From Mikrocytos mackini (taxonomy: Eukaryota > Endomyxa > Ascetosporea > Mikrocytida > Mikrocytiidae): a stretch of 25,259 bases of DNA. Where the stretch lies: positions 2,274 to 27,532 of the forward strand of contig JASNJN010000682.1 in the NCBI GenBank assembly GCA_030180075.1, given 5' to 3'. The translations under genes and the position numbers were made by a program. This document shows positions 8,776 through 17,087 of the stretch, one piece after another (within the stretch, counting starts at the first letter, position 1; every line of letters begins with the position of its first letter). Below the pieces are notes generated by a model. It did not search any database. It was not told where the DNA came from and worked only from the letters and a program-made list of their open reading frames with translations.

Positions 8776-10463
8776 ATTGGTGATGAAGATCTGCTTATTA
8801 TACCTCTTCTTAACAAGCTGTTTATTTCGTTATTTAAGGCTGGCATAAGTTTTTGTGGAACAGGGTAGACTTTTGTAACTAATGTTTTGTTTTCCGTCAG
8901 TGGGATTTTATGTTCAATGTTAGGTAGTAGTCCAATTATAAGCTCTTCATTCATGTTCTCCAATTTTTCTTTTGCTTGGTTAAAATCTTCTGATAGTGAA
9001 AGTGACAGAACCGTTGGAAGTATCTTTTTAGTAATGTTATCATTTGTTTCTATTTCCAAAGTTAATTCGTTTATACTTATTGTATTGGTCTTGAAATCTA
9101 AGATAACTTTTTGTTCTTCCATGAATTTAAGTCCAAGAATAAGATTATTTGGAACATCAGCGAGTAGATATGCTTCTGTAACAAAGGTTGTGTCTGTAAT
9201 TTCGTCGAAGGTAAACTTTATCTTGGTTTTAGTGTTCAATTCTACTTGTTCCCCATTCGCTGTAAGAACCTTATGTGAGCAGTCTAGTTTGATAATGTCT
9301 TCTGGACTCACGAGTTTCGGGTCAATGTAGTTAAATGATGAACCACTATCAAGAATAGCATTTATAGTTTGTTTACTATATTTTCCTTTAAGTTCCACTT
9401 TAGATTTAACATTGTCAATTGGTTCGTTAATAAAGTATGAATTATGCGTGTTACGTTTGGATTCAGTATTGTGGGAATTTTTGTAGGTAACGTCTTCATT
9501 GTTTCTTCTGGAATTATATTGCCTATTATTCCGTCCAAACTGTCCATTGTGTTGGCTTCTGGAAGAATATTGCCTATTGAACTCATTATTGGAGTTGTTA
9601 TAAGAGTTATTTCTGGGGTTGTTTCCTTGGAATCCATTTCGTTGATAATGTGGACTCCTATTCCTCCCGCGCGAATAATTATTCCTTCGGTTGTAGTTTT
9701 GGCTATATTTCTCATTTCTGTTTTGTCCTTTTGGATCATCAGAAAAGTATAGTTTGTAGTCCGTATCATGTTTATCAATAATCTCTGCCAAACCATTTAG
9801 AGTAGTATAGTCTGCGTTTAAGGCTACTCTTTTAAGGTATCGAGGCAAAAGATGGATGAAGATCTCAGTCATCTCACGATCACAAATGTGATTACTTGTT
9901 TCTGTTATACACTGATTTGCCATACCCGCAATCTTCTTAATTTCCTGGGATACGTCCTTGTATGAGGCGAATGTATATCCATGCAACGAGTTTAATCTTG
10001 ATCGATAAAAGGTGAATTGCTTAAGAGTGAAGTACTTTTTCTTGATTGCAGTGAAATAACCGTCAGGAGTTGCATAGCTTTCCATTCCTTCGAGTATATC
10101 CTTGCTGATTATAAGTTTCAGACTAGCAACTGCATATTGGTCTTCCCATTTGTTGAGTGTCCTTAAGTTATTAAAACGTTCAATCCGACTGGGAATTATA
10201 TCCACATCCTCGTAATTGGTGATCATCAGTTTTGGAATAACTATAGAAGGGCCTGACATATGTTCATTCTTAATTTTGAACGTGAACGATTCATTTTGGT
10301 CCGTAAGGGACCTGTCAAATGAGGAATCTCTGGCATGGGTTCCTGGGCGTGTATCAGTTCTTGGATGGAGTATATCATCTGAGCTCAGACTGACGTGACT
10401 CCCCGAGACTAGTGGGCAGCCCTGCGAGGCACGCGATTGTCGTCTAAAGAAGTTATTTCCCAT
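8733..10463 (-). CDS. Ty3/gypsy Gag-protease-RT N-terminus (single frame)
   Basis: 576 codons in one frame. The first ATG (10463) lies inside the 5' LTR; another start reading MSGPSIVIP is at 10259. Residues about 70-240 form a Gag capsid-like helical region (for example KWEDQYAVASLKLIIS). Residues about 243-340 are rich in Asn, Arg, Gly and Ser (RGRNRSPHYQRN and similar) and replace the usual CCHC zinc knuckle, which is absent. The aspartic protease motif ILDSGSSFNYID is near residue 372. The reverse transcriptase begins at about residue 530 (VYPVPQKLMPALNNEI) and is cut off by the shift at 8747-8753. Gag and protease are therefore fused without a frameshift, unlike the Ty3 prototype. Confidence 0.88.
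   Translation of the reverse strand: MGNNFFRRQSRASQGCPLVSGSHVSLSSDDILHPRTDTRPGTHARDSSFDRSLTDQNESFTFKIKNEHMSGPSIVIPKLMITNYEDVDIIPSRIERFNNLRTLNKWEDQYAVASLKLIISKDILEGMESYATPDGYFTAIKKKYFTLKQFTFYRSRLNSLHGYTFASYKDVSQEIKKIAGMANQCITETSNHICDREMTEIFIHLLPRYLKRVALNADYTTLNGLAEIIDKHDTDYKLYFSDDPKGQNRNEKYSQNYNRRNNYSRGRNRSPHYQRNGFQGNNPRNNSYNNSNNEFNRQYSSRSQHNGQFGRNNRQYNSRRNNEDVTYKNSHNTESKRNTHNSYFINEPIDNVKSKVELKGKYSKQTINAILDSGSSFNYIDPKLVSPEDIIKLDCSHKVLTANGEQVELNTKTKIKFTFDEITDTTFVTEAYLLADVPNNLILGLKFMEEQKVILDFKTNTISINELTLEIETNDNITKKILPTVLSLSLSEDFNQAKEKLENMNEELIIGLLPNIEHKIPLTENKTLVTKVYPVPQKLMPALNNEINSLLRRGIISRSSSPICSPAFLHKKRTIP
10378..10389. repeat. 12-bp perfect palindrome at the primer-binding position
   Basis: TCTGAGCTCAGA lies one base inside the 5' LTR boundary (10391), where the minus-strand primer would anneal. 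No complement to the 3' end of a common initiator tRNA is obvious. The palindrome may be part of an unusual primer site, or chance. Confidence 0.35.
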
Positions 10464-10553
10464 TAGGTTTTCTCAAAGAATTTAATATTTGTTTTTATAA
10501 TAATTACTTAATAACTGGCTCCGCACCTTTTAGGTGATAGTTAGTTTACGTCA
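10391..10553 (-). repeat. 5' LTR of the Ty3/gypsy element
   Basis: 163 bp, TGACG...CGTCA, followed by the target duplicate ATATC. On the coding (minus) strand a TATAAAA motif (10493-10499) stands about 30 bases before the first ATG of the gag frame, so transcription may begin at or very near that ATG. The first half is GC-richer (CCCCGAG, GGGCAGCCCTGCGAGG) and is also read as the first codons of Gag. Confidence 0.93.
10493..10499 (-). promoter_or_regulatory. TATA-like box in the 5' LTR
   Basis: TATAAAA on the minus strand, inside the LTR and about 30 bases from the ATG at 10463. The spacing fits a TATA box with an extremely short leader; function is inferred from sequence and place only. Confidence 0.35.
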
Positions 10554-10987
10554 ATATCAATGAATGGGCGGGTGTTGAAATATACAATTGTTAACTAAAA
10601 TTTTAGATTTTGTCATTAGATTATATGAATGATGTAACAATTTATATTAAAAACAATCTTTATAACGTATTTATAAACACTCTAAAATGACCTTAAAGGA
10701 GGTTTGGGTTAAATTTAATAAAATAAAAAGGTCAAAATTATGTTTTGACATCAGTCCACTAACCAAATTTTATAATTCTGAAACATATAAATTTTGTGAA
10801 ATTAGAAGATTTTAAGTCATAATAAATGTAAACCGGGTCTTAAAAACTTATTAGAAATAAAATTTAGCAAATTTTTTTATAATTTTTAGAAAATTAATTT
10901 TCCAAAATGTTCGAATATTCATGAAAATTAGTCCATTATCAATGTGATTCTACTATCAAAGTGTCCACTAAACCAGTATTTACTGTA
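10554..10987. mobile_element. pogo/Tigger-type MITE copy 1, right part
   Basis: Continuation of the MITE that starts at 5113. It runs from the ATATC duplicate after the Ty3 element to its terminus (…GTATTTACTG, 10985) and the flanking TA (10986-10987). It is the reverse complement of the first two-thirds of copy 2 (13611 onwards), with few differences. Beyond the TA the sequence reads as MULE transposase on the minus strand, so the MITE was inserted into an existing MULE copy. Confidence 0.85.
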
Positions 10988-12196
10988 GTTTGTTTACATT
11001 GTTAACGAAATTTTTGGCCACATGAAATCGACACAAATTCATTGTCGCTCCATGGAAATGCTTCTTGAGCACTTTGCGCTCTGCAAGATCCCGATCAGTT
11101 ATGATATATTTGGGGATCTAGTGTCATTTTCTTTTCGAAATTCCACGAATACTCTGTTAAGAAGATCAAACCCTTCACTATGAACTGTAAAGAGTAAAAC
11201 CAGGACAGGCTTTCTATCTTGATTCAATGCAAGCATAACAAACAAAGTCCAATTATTGTTTTCCAATTTGAAAGTAGAATCTAAAATAATGACTTCACCA
11301 AATTGATTGTAATGCTGTTTCATAACTGCATCTTGAAATGTGATGCCCACAATCCTTTCATCAGTTTTATCTCGAATAACATTGGCGCTCCCCTTTTTTA
11401 GAAATTCAATAACATCATCCAAGTTTGTGCTTTGTATAATTGGAATATTATTGTGAACATCTTTTGCCGCATAAAAATGCCCCGTAGCTTCCGATAGGTA
11501 AGTTGCAATTTTATACGGTTTGGCTCCAAACTTCATTAGCTTTGCAGATTCTTGTCTTAAACACAGTGGTAGGGATGGTTTTGATGTTATACCAATACAC
11601 TGAGTTGAATGGTTTCCTACGAACGAATCTACTATACAGATCCCCTTTAAGTACTTAATATAGACATGGGCGCCACACCCGACCTTCTTGGTGGAGCTTG
11701 TTCGTGTTGGGCTTGGCTCTGTCTTTCAAAGCAATTTTCACATGCAAATTTTGCCTTGCTGTAAATGCAGTCCGTCATCTTTCTCTGTATTTACAGTAGA
11801 GATTGGAGTTACAAATATCCGTTTTGAAAAACTTCGAATATTCGCCAAAAATCGAATTTCTGGTATTCGCTTTCCGAATATTTTTTGATAATAATTTCAA
11901 TTTTCAAAAATATTCGAATATTCGTAGATTTTTTGGTTTGAAAAAATTAAATTTTGGAATTGAATAAAAAAAACATGCAAAATTTAGATTTTAAAACCAG
12001 AATGACGAAATCCATATTAAAAATAAATTTATTAAAAAAAATCAGCATATTAAGACATTTCAAAATTTCGAATATCCGTCTACTTGGAAAATCGTGCTTC
12101 GAACATTCATGGATTTTGCAAGTGTCCAATCTCTAATATACAGTTCCGTGTTTTATCGGCAAAATCGGTTTCTTGAAGATAACAAGAATACGCCAT
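10988..12196 (-). pseudogene. MULE transposase relic (Mutator-like), several breaks and a MITE inside
   Basis: The best-preserved frame is 11099-11536: VIILDSTFKLENNNW (first catalytic Asp of the MULE domain), then LVLLFTVHSEGFDLLNRVF. After a 1-nt shift near 11100-11120 it continues as ITDRDLAERK, then NLCRFHVAKNF, the second Asp region and the conserved C-x2-H, down to the TA of the pogo MITE at 10987. Upstream of 11536 the frame goes on to about 11610; after another shift, a zinc-finger-like part (VGCGAHVYIKYL, later GNHSTQC) is readable to about 11788, where a hAT-type MITE interrupts. An ATG-led open stretch (from 12196) beyond that MITE may be the original start. At least three frame breaks make it non-functional. 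Confidence 0.78.
11797..12135. mobile_element. hAT-type MITE, 'AGAGATTGG' family, copy 1
   Basis: 339 bp. It begins TAGAGATTGGAGTTAC and ends CCAATCTCTA. The flanks ATTTACAG (11789-11796) and ATATACAG (12136-12143) agree at 7 of 8 positions, a decayed 8-bp duplication. The interior has many ATTCGAATATTCG-like motifs. Copy 2 at 13479-14434 is inverted relative to this one. Confidence 0.8.
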
Positions 12197-12602
12197 TGTA
12201 AAATGAACCTTAGAGTTGTCTTCCAACAAATTTAATTATTTGTCGAACTTTTAAAACTGGGAAATCGTGCTCCGATATACAATTCCATGATAAATTTTAA
12301 AATTTGATTTTTTTATACACTTTGTGTTGATTATATACAACCACCTTGATGTCATACAACGCATAGCCATACCCGTATTAAAGCTTTCTGTGTAAGTTAA
12401 ACAATGTATGAGCAAAAAATATCTAAATTTTAGAATTTGGCCAAATAACTGCAAATGAGCATACTGTATATAACCGGTGATATAGGCATGTTTTTAAGAA
12501 CACAAAAACGTAGTGTATTCAAAAAAGAGAAAATTGAGTTAAACAAAAAACAAAAAAGTTTGTAAATAAACAAGCTCATAAAAGAATGCCTCGGGTTATT
12601 TA
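12144..12602. other. AT-rich spacer
   Basis: Apart from the possible MULE start at 12196-12144 on the minus strand, no gene is seen. Small open frames have no recognisable motif. Confidence 0.5.
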
Positions 12603-13458
12603 TCAAGCGAAGCGAGCGGAGCGAAGCAAGCTTGAATATAGACCAATGCCGATTTTGAACCAGGGGTTTTTAAACTTAAATATTTATATGAGACCTGTCC
12701 AACAACTTTTTATAACTTTATTGTATGTTGGGGTATGTTTTTGAAACGTATTGTGCTGGTGGTGTACCTTTTTAAAGTTAAATTTTTGAAAACAAAATCA
12801 GATAAAAGATGGTAAAAATGGACATAAACGAGCATTTCGCTATTGTAGTTTGTTTATTGTTATTATATATATATTTGGTTTGCGTATAAACTTGAATAAT
12901 CTGGTTTTCAAAAAATTTGACTGTAAATCGCCTTTTCCCATTTTATTTCGAGTTAATAACGAGATTGGAATAGTGGTGTGAATTAAATAGCTTTATTATA
13001 CAAGTTGTGATAAATCTGGAATTGAATAACATTTATAAAATTATTTAGTTTTAGAAACAAACAATATTGAATATAGATCAAATTCCCCGTCTTCATTTAA
13101 TGTTAGTTACGGGTGGTCATATAACTTACCCTTTTCTGTATTTGGGGCCTCGACAGAGGCCCCAAATACAGACGTTTTTAACTATAAACTTTTATAAAGG
13201 TCTTTAAAACTTATAATAGGGAGTTATCATTTATATAAAAGTTGTATTGTAAATATTATACTGTTTAGCGGTATATAACTACCACATTCACTTTTAAAAA
13301 CATGATTTTAACAAAATAAAATGCGTTTCCTACCGAATATGTTGAATTTATTCAAAAGTTACGATTATTATGTTGCAATAAATACATGAATTTAAATAGA
13401 TAAATCTACATTTAGACTATGTCTACGCTTCGCTTTTATTGATCGCGATTATCCCTAG
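12603..13458. mobile_element. Helitron-like repeat, copy A (856 bp)
   Basis: Copy B lies at 22034-23191 and is very similar over the shared length. Comparison fixes the ends: 5' TC (TCAAGCGAAGCGAGCG) preceded by A, and 3' CTAG followed by T. In copy B the ends are TC and CTAA, again between A and T, with no duplication in either copy. TC...CTRR between A and T without duplication is the Helitron pattern. An inverted AGCGAAGCG lies near the 3' end, as in elements with asymmetric terminal repeats. The hairpin expected just before CTRR is weak (ATCGCGAT). There is no coding capacity. A perfect 16-bp-stem hairpin lies inside at 13136-13171. Confidence 0.62.
13136..13171. repeat. Perfect hairpin, 16-bp stem, GACA loop (Helitron-like copy A)
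   Basis: CTGTATTTGGGGCCTC, loop GACA, then its exact reverse complement. It is GC-rich in an AT-rich setting and is kept in copy B (22957-22992) with a single stem mismatch. It could be a replication, termination or folding signal of the element; function unknown. Confidence 0.88.
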
Positions 13459-13478
13459 TTTATGTTAAATATTATAGG

Positions 13479-14434
13479 CAGAGATTGGACACTTGTAAAA
13501 TGTACGAATATTCGAAGCACGATTTTCGAAGGAGACGAATATTCAAAGAATCTTTGGAATTTTGAAATGTATTAATATACTGAAATTTTCAAAATAAATT
13601 TAAATATACAGTAAATACTGGTTTAGTGGACACTTTGATAGTAGAATCACATCGATAATGGACTAATTTTCATGAATATTCGAACATTTTGGAAAATTAA
13701 TTTTCTAAAAATTATAAAAAAATTTGCTAAATTTTATTTCTAATAAGTTTTTAAGACCCGGTTTACATTTATTATGACTTAAAATCTTCTAATTTCACAA
13801 AATTTATATGTTTCAGAATTATAAAATTTGGTTAGTGGACTGATGTCAAAACATAATTTTGACCTTTTTATTTTATTAAATTTAACCCAAACCTCCTTTA
13901 AGGTCATTTTAGAGTGTTTATAAATACGTTGTGAAGATTGTTTTGAATATAAAATATTCTATCATTCATATAATCTAATGACAAAATCCAAAATTTTAGT
14001 TAACAATTATATATTTCAACTCCCACCAATTCATTAATATAATTGTAAAATCTAACAATTTATTTATCTTTTAAAGATCTATCATTTCCATATCTTTAAC
14101 ATAATATTGGTAATTTTATAGTTTATAAAAATGTAAATATCACTGATAGTGGACTAAATTTCATAGAAATAAATTGAAATTCCACTATATCAATATTTAC
14201 TGTAATATCGATTCCGTCATTCTGGTTTTAAAATCTAAATTTTGATAATTTTTTTATTCGATTCCAAAATTTAATTTTTAAAATAAAAAAATCGATGAAT
14301 ATTCGAATATTTTTGAAAAATTTCACAAAATTTAAAATTATTTTAAAAAATATTCGGAAAATGAATACCAGAAATTCTATCTTTAGCGAATATTCAAAGT
14401 TTTTCAAAACGAATATTCGTAAGCCAAATCTCTA
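13479..14434. mobile_element. hAT-type MITE, 'AGAGATTGG' family, copy 2 (carries a nested MITE)
   Basis: It begins CAGAGATTGGACAC and ends CCAAATCTCTA. The flanks ATTATAGG (13471-13478) and TTTATAGG (14435-14442) agree at 7 of 8 bases. It matches copy 1 in reverse orientation except for the pogo-type MITE at 13611-14202; without that and its TA it is about 362 bp. Copy 1 is the empty site that shows where the inner MITE went in. Confidence 0.8.
13611..14202. mobile_element. pogo/Tigger-type MITE copy 2 (592 bp)
   Basis: The termini are CAGTAAATACTGGTTTAGTGG and, at the other end, the complement of CAGTAAATATTGATATAGTGG. TA flanks both sides (13609-13610 and 14203-14204). It is uninterrupted and serves as the empty-site reference for the Ty3 insertion in copy 1. 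The outer sequence (GTnTAGTGGA) resembles Tigger-type ends. There is no coding capacity. A pogo transposase relic lies 600 bp to the right. Confidence 0.87.
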
Positions 14435-14442
14435 TTTATAGG

Positions 14443-14787
14443 GTTTGATACAAAATGGATTAGATATTACTAGTGAATCTGGGTTATTGTGTCGAAACTT
14501 TGTTACCATAAAATTTTAAATAAATAATTACGAACACCTTCGAAACTAGCTCAAAATATCTCTTTTTCCTATAGAACATCGATCAAGACGAAGTATTTCC
14601 GATTCGTTTTTAATTATGTATAGGATAATAATTTTATATAACTTCTATCATTCCAATAAAATAAAACGAAAATTAAAACATTTAAAGTCTTACATATAAT
14701 GAATAACTATAATTACTAGATAATCTGTTTATTTGTTTGGATTATTTCATTGTTCATGGCAAACGATTATATTGAAAAAATTTGATA
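14443..14787. other. AT-rich spacer
   Basis: No gene, repeat or motif that I can support. Confidence 0.5.
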
Positions 14788-14828
14788 TTTCCCGGGAAAT
14801 AAATCGGTCTAGAAAATTGGGAACTCTA
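14788..14828. mobile_element. Truncated end of a hAT-type MITE ('TAGAGTTCCC' family)
   Basis: Ends in AAATTGGGAACTCTA and contains TTTCCCGGGAAAT, both shared with the complete element at 14959-15138. No left end is seen, so this is a remnant. It borders the C-terminal end of the pogo transposase relic. Confidence 0.55.
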
Positions 14829-14958
14829 ATAGTGAAGTAACTGTCTGGAAATAAAGTGGTTTTCCTTAAACATATTGCAATAATACGTTCTGAAGCATCA
14901 TTACAAGCCTATTTTGCCAATTTTAACAGCGATATTTCAAGTTTATAAGGTCTACGAG

Positions 14959-15138
14959 TAGAGTTCCCAAAATTCTCGAACCTAAAATTTATCGAGAATC
15001 GAGAAACGGATTTATGGCCATATTTCCCGGGAAATGAGAAAAAATTCTCGAAATTCTCGAAAATTTTAGAGAATTTTAGACATAAAAAGTCCAGTTCCCG
15101 GGATTCGAGAAATCGATTCCCGGGAATTGGGAACTCTA
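14959..15138. mobile_element. hAT-type MITE, 'TAGAGTTCCC' family (180 bp)
   Basis: It starts TAGAGTTCCCAA and ends TTGGGAACTCTA (12-bp perfect inverted termini). The flanks TCTACGAG (14951-14958) and TCTAAGAG (15139-15146) agree at 7 of 8 bases. The interior is filled with CCCGGGAA and ATTCTCGA-type motifs in both orientations. Its TAG terminus supplies the stop that now ends the middle pogo frame. Confidence 0.82.
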
Positions 15139-15467
15139 TCTAAGAGTTAAAGGAGGAGCCACTATACTTTCATTCTCTATACTATTTTGAAGTTCTGCTT
15201 CTTCTTTTCCCTCTTTATGACATTCCAAATTATGTAAAATCTCGTTTGCCATTTTATTTTTGTATTTAGATTTCCAGGATGTAATGATTCCCATATCAAG
15301 CGGCCGTAATTTAGATGTACAGCCTGGTGTTTGAAGCATAATTGGATTATATTCAATTCTTGCTGAATAGATGGAATGGTCTGGGAAGTTGTCCAATAAC
15401 AAGAGAATTCTGTGGATAATCGTTGATCCAAAGACTTCAAATAGACCCTAACAATATTCCTGTTCAT

Positions 15468-15739
15468 TCACGATTTACTATAGTATTTGTGTGCATTTGT
15501 TTCAAGATGAGTCCTCGAGAATTTTTGGAAGGTTTTTGAAATTATAACATATCCTGAATATATTACTTATTTCGTCTCAGACCTTTTACAGCATTAAATT
15601 AATTATGCTAATTTTATAACTGTTAATTTTTTACTTTTATAAAATGAATTAAAAATAATTTCCAAATTCACAAAACCTGTCAAAATTTCCACGAAACCTC
15701 ATCTTAAAACAAATACACACATTTACAGAAAATTCGTGA
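15468..15739. mobile_element. 272-bp MITE with TCACGA termini
   Basis: The left end begins TCACGATTTACTATAG and the right end is the complement of TCACGAATTTTCTGTAA. Inside both ends a matching stretch of about 27 bp ends in AAGATGAG (about 23 matches). The element splits the pogo relic between two readable parts. The target duplication is unclear (perhaps ATT), so the superfamily is not assigned. Confidence 0.7.
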
Positions 15740-16519
15740 TTAAAATCCTTAAAGCATCTAGGGGTTTTGGATTTCCCGATTACGACCGATTTTATATTTT
15801 ATCGTGCCCGAACAATTAGCCATAATTCCTATTGTTATACAAACTTTTGAAGCTTTATTTCCACTTTGATTTCGATGTCCAAGGTTTTTTGTAGGGACAC
15901 TGTTGTAGAAGAATGAAGTTTAATCAAAATTGAAAATCCATTCTTTTGGGTAGGAGTTTATAGTTTCTTTTGTTTCATTTATCCTCGCTTCGTATTTCTG
16001 CAGATCAACTGTATCAGCTTCTCCACGAATTTTATATTGTTTGATCGAATAAGCCTTTTTAAAGTTTATAAGCCATCCATTTGAGTTTTTAAATCATGTT
16101 ATTTCAATATCTTGGCCATTTGTTTGGCCTTTTCGATTAACATACCGTTCGTTAAATAGGTTGTGTCTATTCGTACTTAAAAGTTGATCCTATGTAGAAT
16201 CCGAATCAATTTTTAAAACCTAATATGTCTGTTTATTGTTTGAAATACTGACCATGCGGTTTAATAAGGCTTTTGTTGTGTTTAGTTGTTTGGGTTGAAA
16301 TATTTTTGAAATTTATTTTTTAAATTTCACATGTCAAGGACTATCATTAGCACAGACGTTTTCTTTCTCAAATAAGCACAATACATGTTCATTTAGCGAA
16401 ATAGTTTGAATACAAGGCACGATATAACATACGAAGCAGGCTTGACAAATTCAATTCGTGGGATATTTCAAATGCAAGGCATGGTGTAAAAGAATGAAGT
16501 TATATGAGACCATATTCTC

Positions 16520-16855
16520 TTGAGAGGTAAAAAAAGTCACTTTTGTAGACCATTTCTACCCGGAATCCTGCAATGTGCTACAGGAGACACGGTATTATAC
16601 AAACAATCCCAAAAACATTTTATGATCATCATTTTACCTATAGATCATCACGCAGATATGATGAAAATAGGTGCTATATTTTCCAAGAAATTCACTATGG
16701 ACAATGTATATCTTAAATATAGAACATTCATAACCTGGGGAATCAATCAAAAACATCCCTTTAAACATTTCAAAGAAAGAATAAAAGCGAAACTTTATAT
16801 TAAGGGGAATATTTGGGAGATTGAAACAAGACAAAATATAGAGATTCTTCAATAA
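16520..16855 (+). other. Open frame of unknown significance
   Basis: 112 codons open after a stop, with no ATG until a Met in the sequence MIIILPIDHH; the nominal first codon is TTG. It includes KKFTMDNVYLKYRTF and a Lys-rich tail. No family was recognised. It may be a relic of the same transposon cluster or chance. A frame on the opposite strand covers the same bases and is equally unsupported. Confidence 0.2.
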
Positions 16856-16861
16856 TCACAA

Positions 16862-17087
16862 TTATACGATTATATTCCGAATCGTCAATTTTATTATTTT
16901 AGAAATAAGGAAACTTGTAAAACTATATGAAATGATTTTTATTAATTACTTTATAGACCCAATATTTGTGTAAATCGAATTATATTAATATAGAAATTAA
17001 CAATTGTTAATTTGGTGGTATTAAATTTTTTGAATGATAATATTTATGAAATTGCATGATAATTTCCGGCATGTTAATTATTCATAA
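16862..17087. other. AT-rich spacer after the MULE transposase
   Basis: No gene is seen. This is the 3' side of the MULE gene, and no terminal inverted repeat for it was found here. Confidence 0.45.

Larger units (their letters stand above)
5280..10553 (-). mobile_element. Ty3/gypsy LTR retrotransposon (full length, nested insertion in its 3' LTR)
   Basis: The two LTRs are direct repeats beginning TGACG and ending CGTCA, flanked by identical 5-bp copies ATATC (5275-5279 and 10554-10558). Coding is on the minus strand in the order gag, protease, reverse transcriptase, RNase H, integrase (Ty3 order). The right LTR is the 5' LTR. Without the 986-bp nested MITE and its 9-bp duplication the element would be about 4.28 kb, short for the family, with LTRs of only 163 bp. 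The coding region carries two frameshifts and one stop. The 160 comparable LTR bases are identical, implying recent insertion. Confidence 0.95.
14829..16270 (-). pseudogene. pogo/Tigger transposase relic (DDE_1), split by two MITEs
   Basis: The N-terminal part (about 16270-15740) shows CENP-B-type HTH features: IEKAKQMAKIL, then in another frame SNGWLINFKKAY. Next comes the start of DDE_1, WIFNFD followed by an in-frame TAA (15920-15922) exactly where the Glu of the D-E-T motif is expected, then SFFYN and later KPRCF-like residues. A 272-bp MITE (15468-15739) follows. The middle part (15467-15139) has VYLKSLDQRLSTEF, a 1-nt shift, LLLDNFPDHSIY (second Asp), TSKLRPLDMGIITSWKSKY, typical of pogo. 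A hAT-type MITE (14959-15138) then interrupts, and a C-terminal piece (14958-14829) continues with an in-frame TAG at 14909-14911. Clearly inactive. Confidence 0.82.

Noticed and set aside
8405-9796. Frames of 63-147 codons on both strands within the Ty3 element
   Set aside because: Shadows of the gag-pol frames, which carry clear domain motifs.
11688-12454. 60-67 codon frames on both strands
   Set aside because: They overlap the hAT-type MITE or the MULE relic in other frames and show no protein features.
15177-15467. 96-codon frame as a separate gene
   Set aside because: Only its first part (VYLKSLDQRLSTEF) is pogo transposase before a shift; the rest is an out-of-frame shadow of the real continuation.
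16634-16852. 72-codon minus-strand frame with hydrophobic start
   Set aside because: Complete overlap with a plus-strand frame, no recognisable motif.
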